Positions 6,237 through 7,038 of a DNA stretch of 7,038 nt are shown piece by piece; the stretch's first letter is position 1, and the number at the start of each line of letters is the position of its first letter. Origin of the DNA: Sphingobacteriales bacterium (GTDB taxonomy: Bacteria > Bacteroidota > Bacteroidia > Chitinophagales > Chitinophagaceae); contig JAHEFC010000205.1 in the NCBI GenBank assembly GCA_024640385.1, positions 1-7,038 on the forward strand. Reading direction: 5' to 3'. The translations under genes and the position numbers were made by a program. The notes beneath the pieces were generated by a model. The model ran no database searches, was not told the origin of the DNA, and saw only the letters and a list, made by a program, of their open reading frames with translations.

Positions 6237-6250
6237 GCATACATTCGCTT

Positions 6251-7003
6251 ATGCCTGTATCGTATTGTATAGTTCCCGTATCGCCCCTGAGGGCCAGGCC
6301 TGCGCATGATTCAGAAATGGTCAGTCAGCTGGTTTTCGGAGAGGCATGTATCGCAGTTGGACCTGCTGAAAATGGTTTTGTAAAAGTTACGTGTATCCAT
6401 GATGGTTATCAGGGGTATTGTACTGAAAACCAGTTGATGGCTTCAAAAGATGAACCAGAGCATGAATCCCTTCATGCGGTAGCTGCTGAATGGAGCAATA
6501 CTGTTTATACTGCGGCCGGTGTGCCAATGCAGGTACCCATGGGGGCATTGTTCCCGAAAGCATTTGAAGGGCATTTCTACGTTGACGATGATTTCCTCCA
6601 TCCCTTTTATGAATGGAATGAGGAAAATATCAGGAAGATCTCGAAGATGTACCTGAATACCCCTTACCTGTGGGGAGGGAGAACGGTTTTTGGCGTTGAT
6701 TGCTCGGGCTTTGTACAAATGGTCATGCGATTTTTCAATAAGGAACTGCCCCGTGATGCTTCGCACCAGGAAACGATCGGAGATGAAATAGGAACGGAAG
6801 ACATTCAGTGTGGCGACTTCGCTTTCTTTGTACTGGCCGGTAAAGTGGTGCACGTAGGCCTTTTATTTGATCGAGATACCATCATCCATGCTTACGGGAA
6901 AGTGAGGATTGACCGTTTCGATCAGGAAGGTATTGTTAACAGCGACACGGGTGTGAGAACCCATAGCCTGCACAGTATAAGAAGAATTAAAAGTAAAAAT
7001 TAA
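6251..7003 (+). CDS. SH3-like plus NlpC/P60 (C40) cysteine peptidase
   Basis: The 250-residue protein is expected to cut muropeptides at the gamma-D-glutamyl to diamino acid bond, like YkfC-type enzymes. Residues 5-65 form a bacterial SH3-like domain (VPVSPLRARPAHDSEMVSQL, then GFVKV and YQGYC). A second, less clear SH3-like stretch may span 80-120. The peptidase domain starts near 133 with MYLNTPYLWGGRT; the catalytic residues are Cys151 in DCSGF, His201 in VVHVGLLF and His213 in IIHAYG. The conserved LPRDASHQ and CGDFAFF segments are present, so the enzyme looks intact. There is no signal peptide or lipobox, which points to a cytoplasmic role such as recycling of murein peptides, unless it leaves by another route. 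The ATG at 6251 directly precedes the first SH3 strand. It is transcribed divergently from the sigma operon. Confidence 0.92.
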   Translation: MPVSYCIVPVSPLRARPAHDSEMVSQLVFGEACIAVGPAENGFVKVTCIHDGYQGYCTENQLMASKDEPEHESLHAVAAEWSNTVYTAAGVPMQVPMGALFPKAFEGHFYVDDDFLHPFYEWNEENIRKISKMYLNTPYLWGGRTVFGVDCSGFVQMVMRFFNKELPRDASHQETIGDEIGTEDIQCGDFAFFVLAGKVVHVGLLFDRDTIIHAYGKVRIDRFDQEGIVNSDTGVRTHSLHSIRRIKSKN

Positions 7004-7038
7004 AAAAAGAAAGCAGGTCTTTTCACTTCTTATCTATG

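Noticed and set aside
7004..7038. Terminator or start of another gene at the right edge
   Set aside because: The A-rich stretch reads as a T-run on the minus strand and could end a gene beyond the window, and an ATG sits at the last three bases, but only a very weak stem is visible and the sequence stops.

Overview
The window reads as ordinary chromosomal DNA from a member of the Bacteroidota, most like the Chitinophagaceae. This is inferred from the ClpB sequence, from the near absence of Shine-Dalgarno sites, from matches to the Bacteroidota -7 promoter element TAnnTTTG, and from the protein families present. There are no rRNA or tRNA genes, insertion sequences, phage genes or CRISPR arrays. 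No gap between genes is longer than about 165 bases.

Layout, left to right: (1) the 3' part of clpB (+), cut by the left edge; (2) a spacer built from 9-base units that can fold into competing hairpins; (3) a small DsbA-fold protein (+) whose CxxC motif has become SxxC; (4) a convergent DUF3817 three-helix membrane protein (-) with a perfect palindrome in its promoter region; (5) a divergent 114-residue acidic, helical protein (+) made largely of 11-residue repeats, followed by a terminator-like hairpin; (6) a lipoprotein (+) of a conserved but unnamed family; (7) a hairpin of 7-base units at the convergent junction; (8) a sigma-70 family ECF sigma factor overlapping by 11 bases a small membrane protein that is probably its anti-sigma factor (both -); (9) a divergent SH3-NlpC/P60 cysteine peptidase (+) without a signal peptide.

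The genes do not form one pathway. Only the sigma/anti-sigma pair is clearly a functional unit, with overlapping frames and a recognisable ribosome binding site for the second gene. ClpB, the hendecad-repeat protein and the sigma factor could all belong to stress physiology, but that is only a theme.

The most unusual structural signal lies between the genes. Three separate junctions carry large inverted repeats, each arm being a tandem array of a different 7- or 9-base unit. The most unusual protein signals are the SxxC thioredoxin-fold protein, the hendecad protein, and an anti-sigma candidate with no zinc motif and almost no periplasmic part. I saw no evidence for a wholly new multi-gene system.
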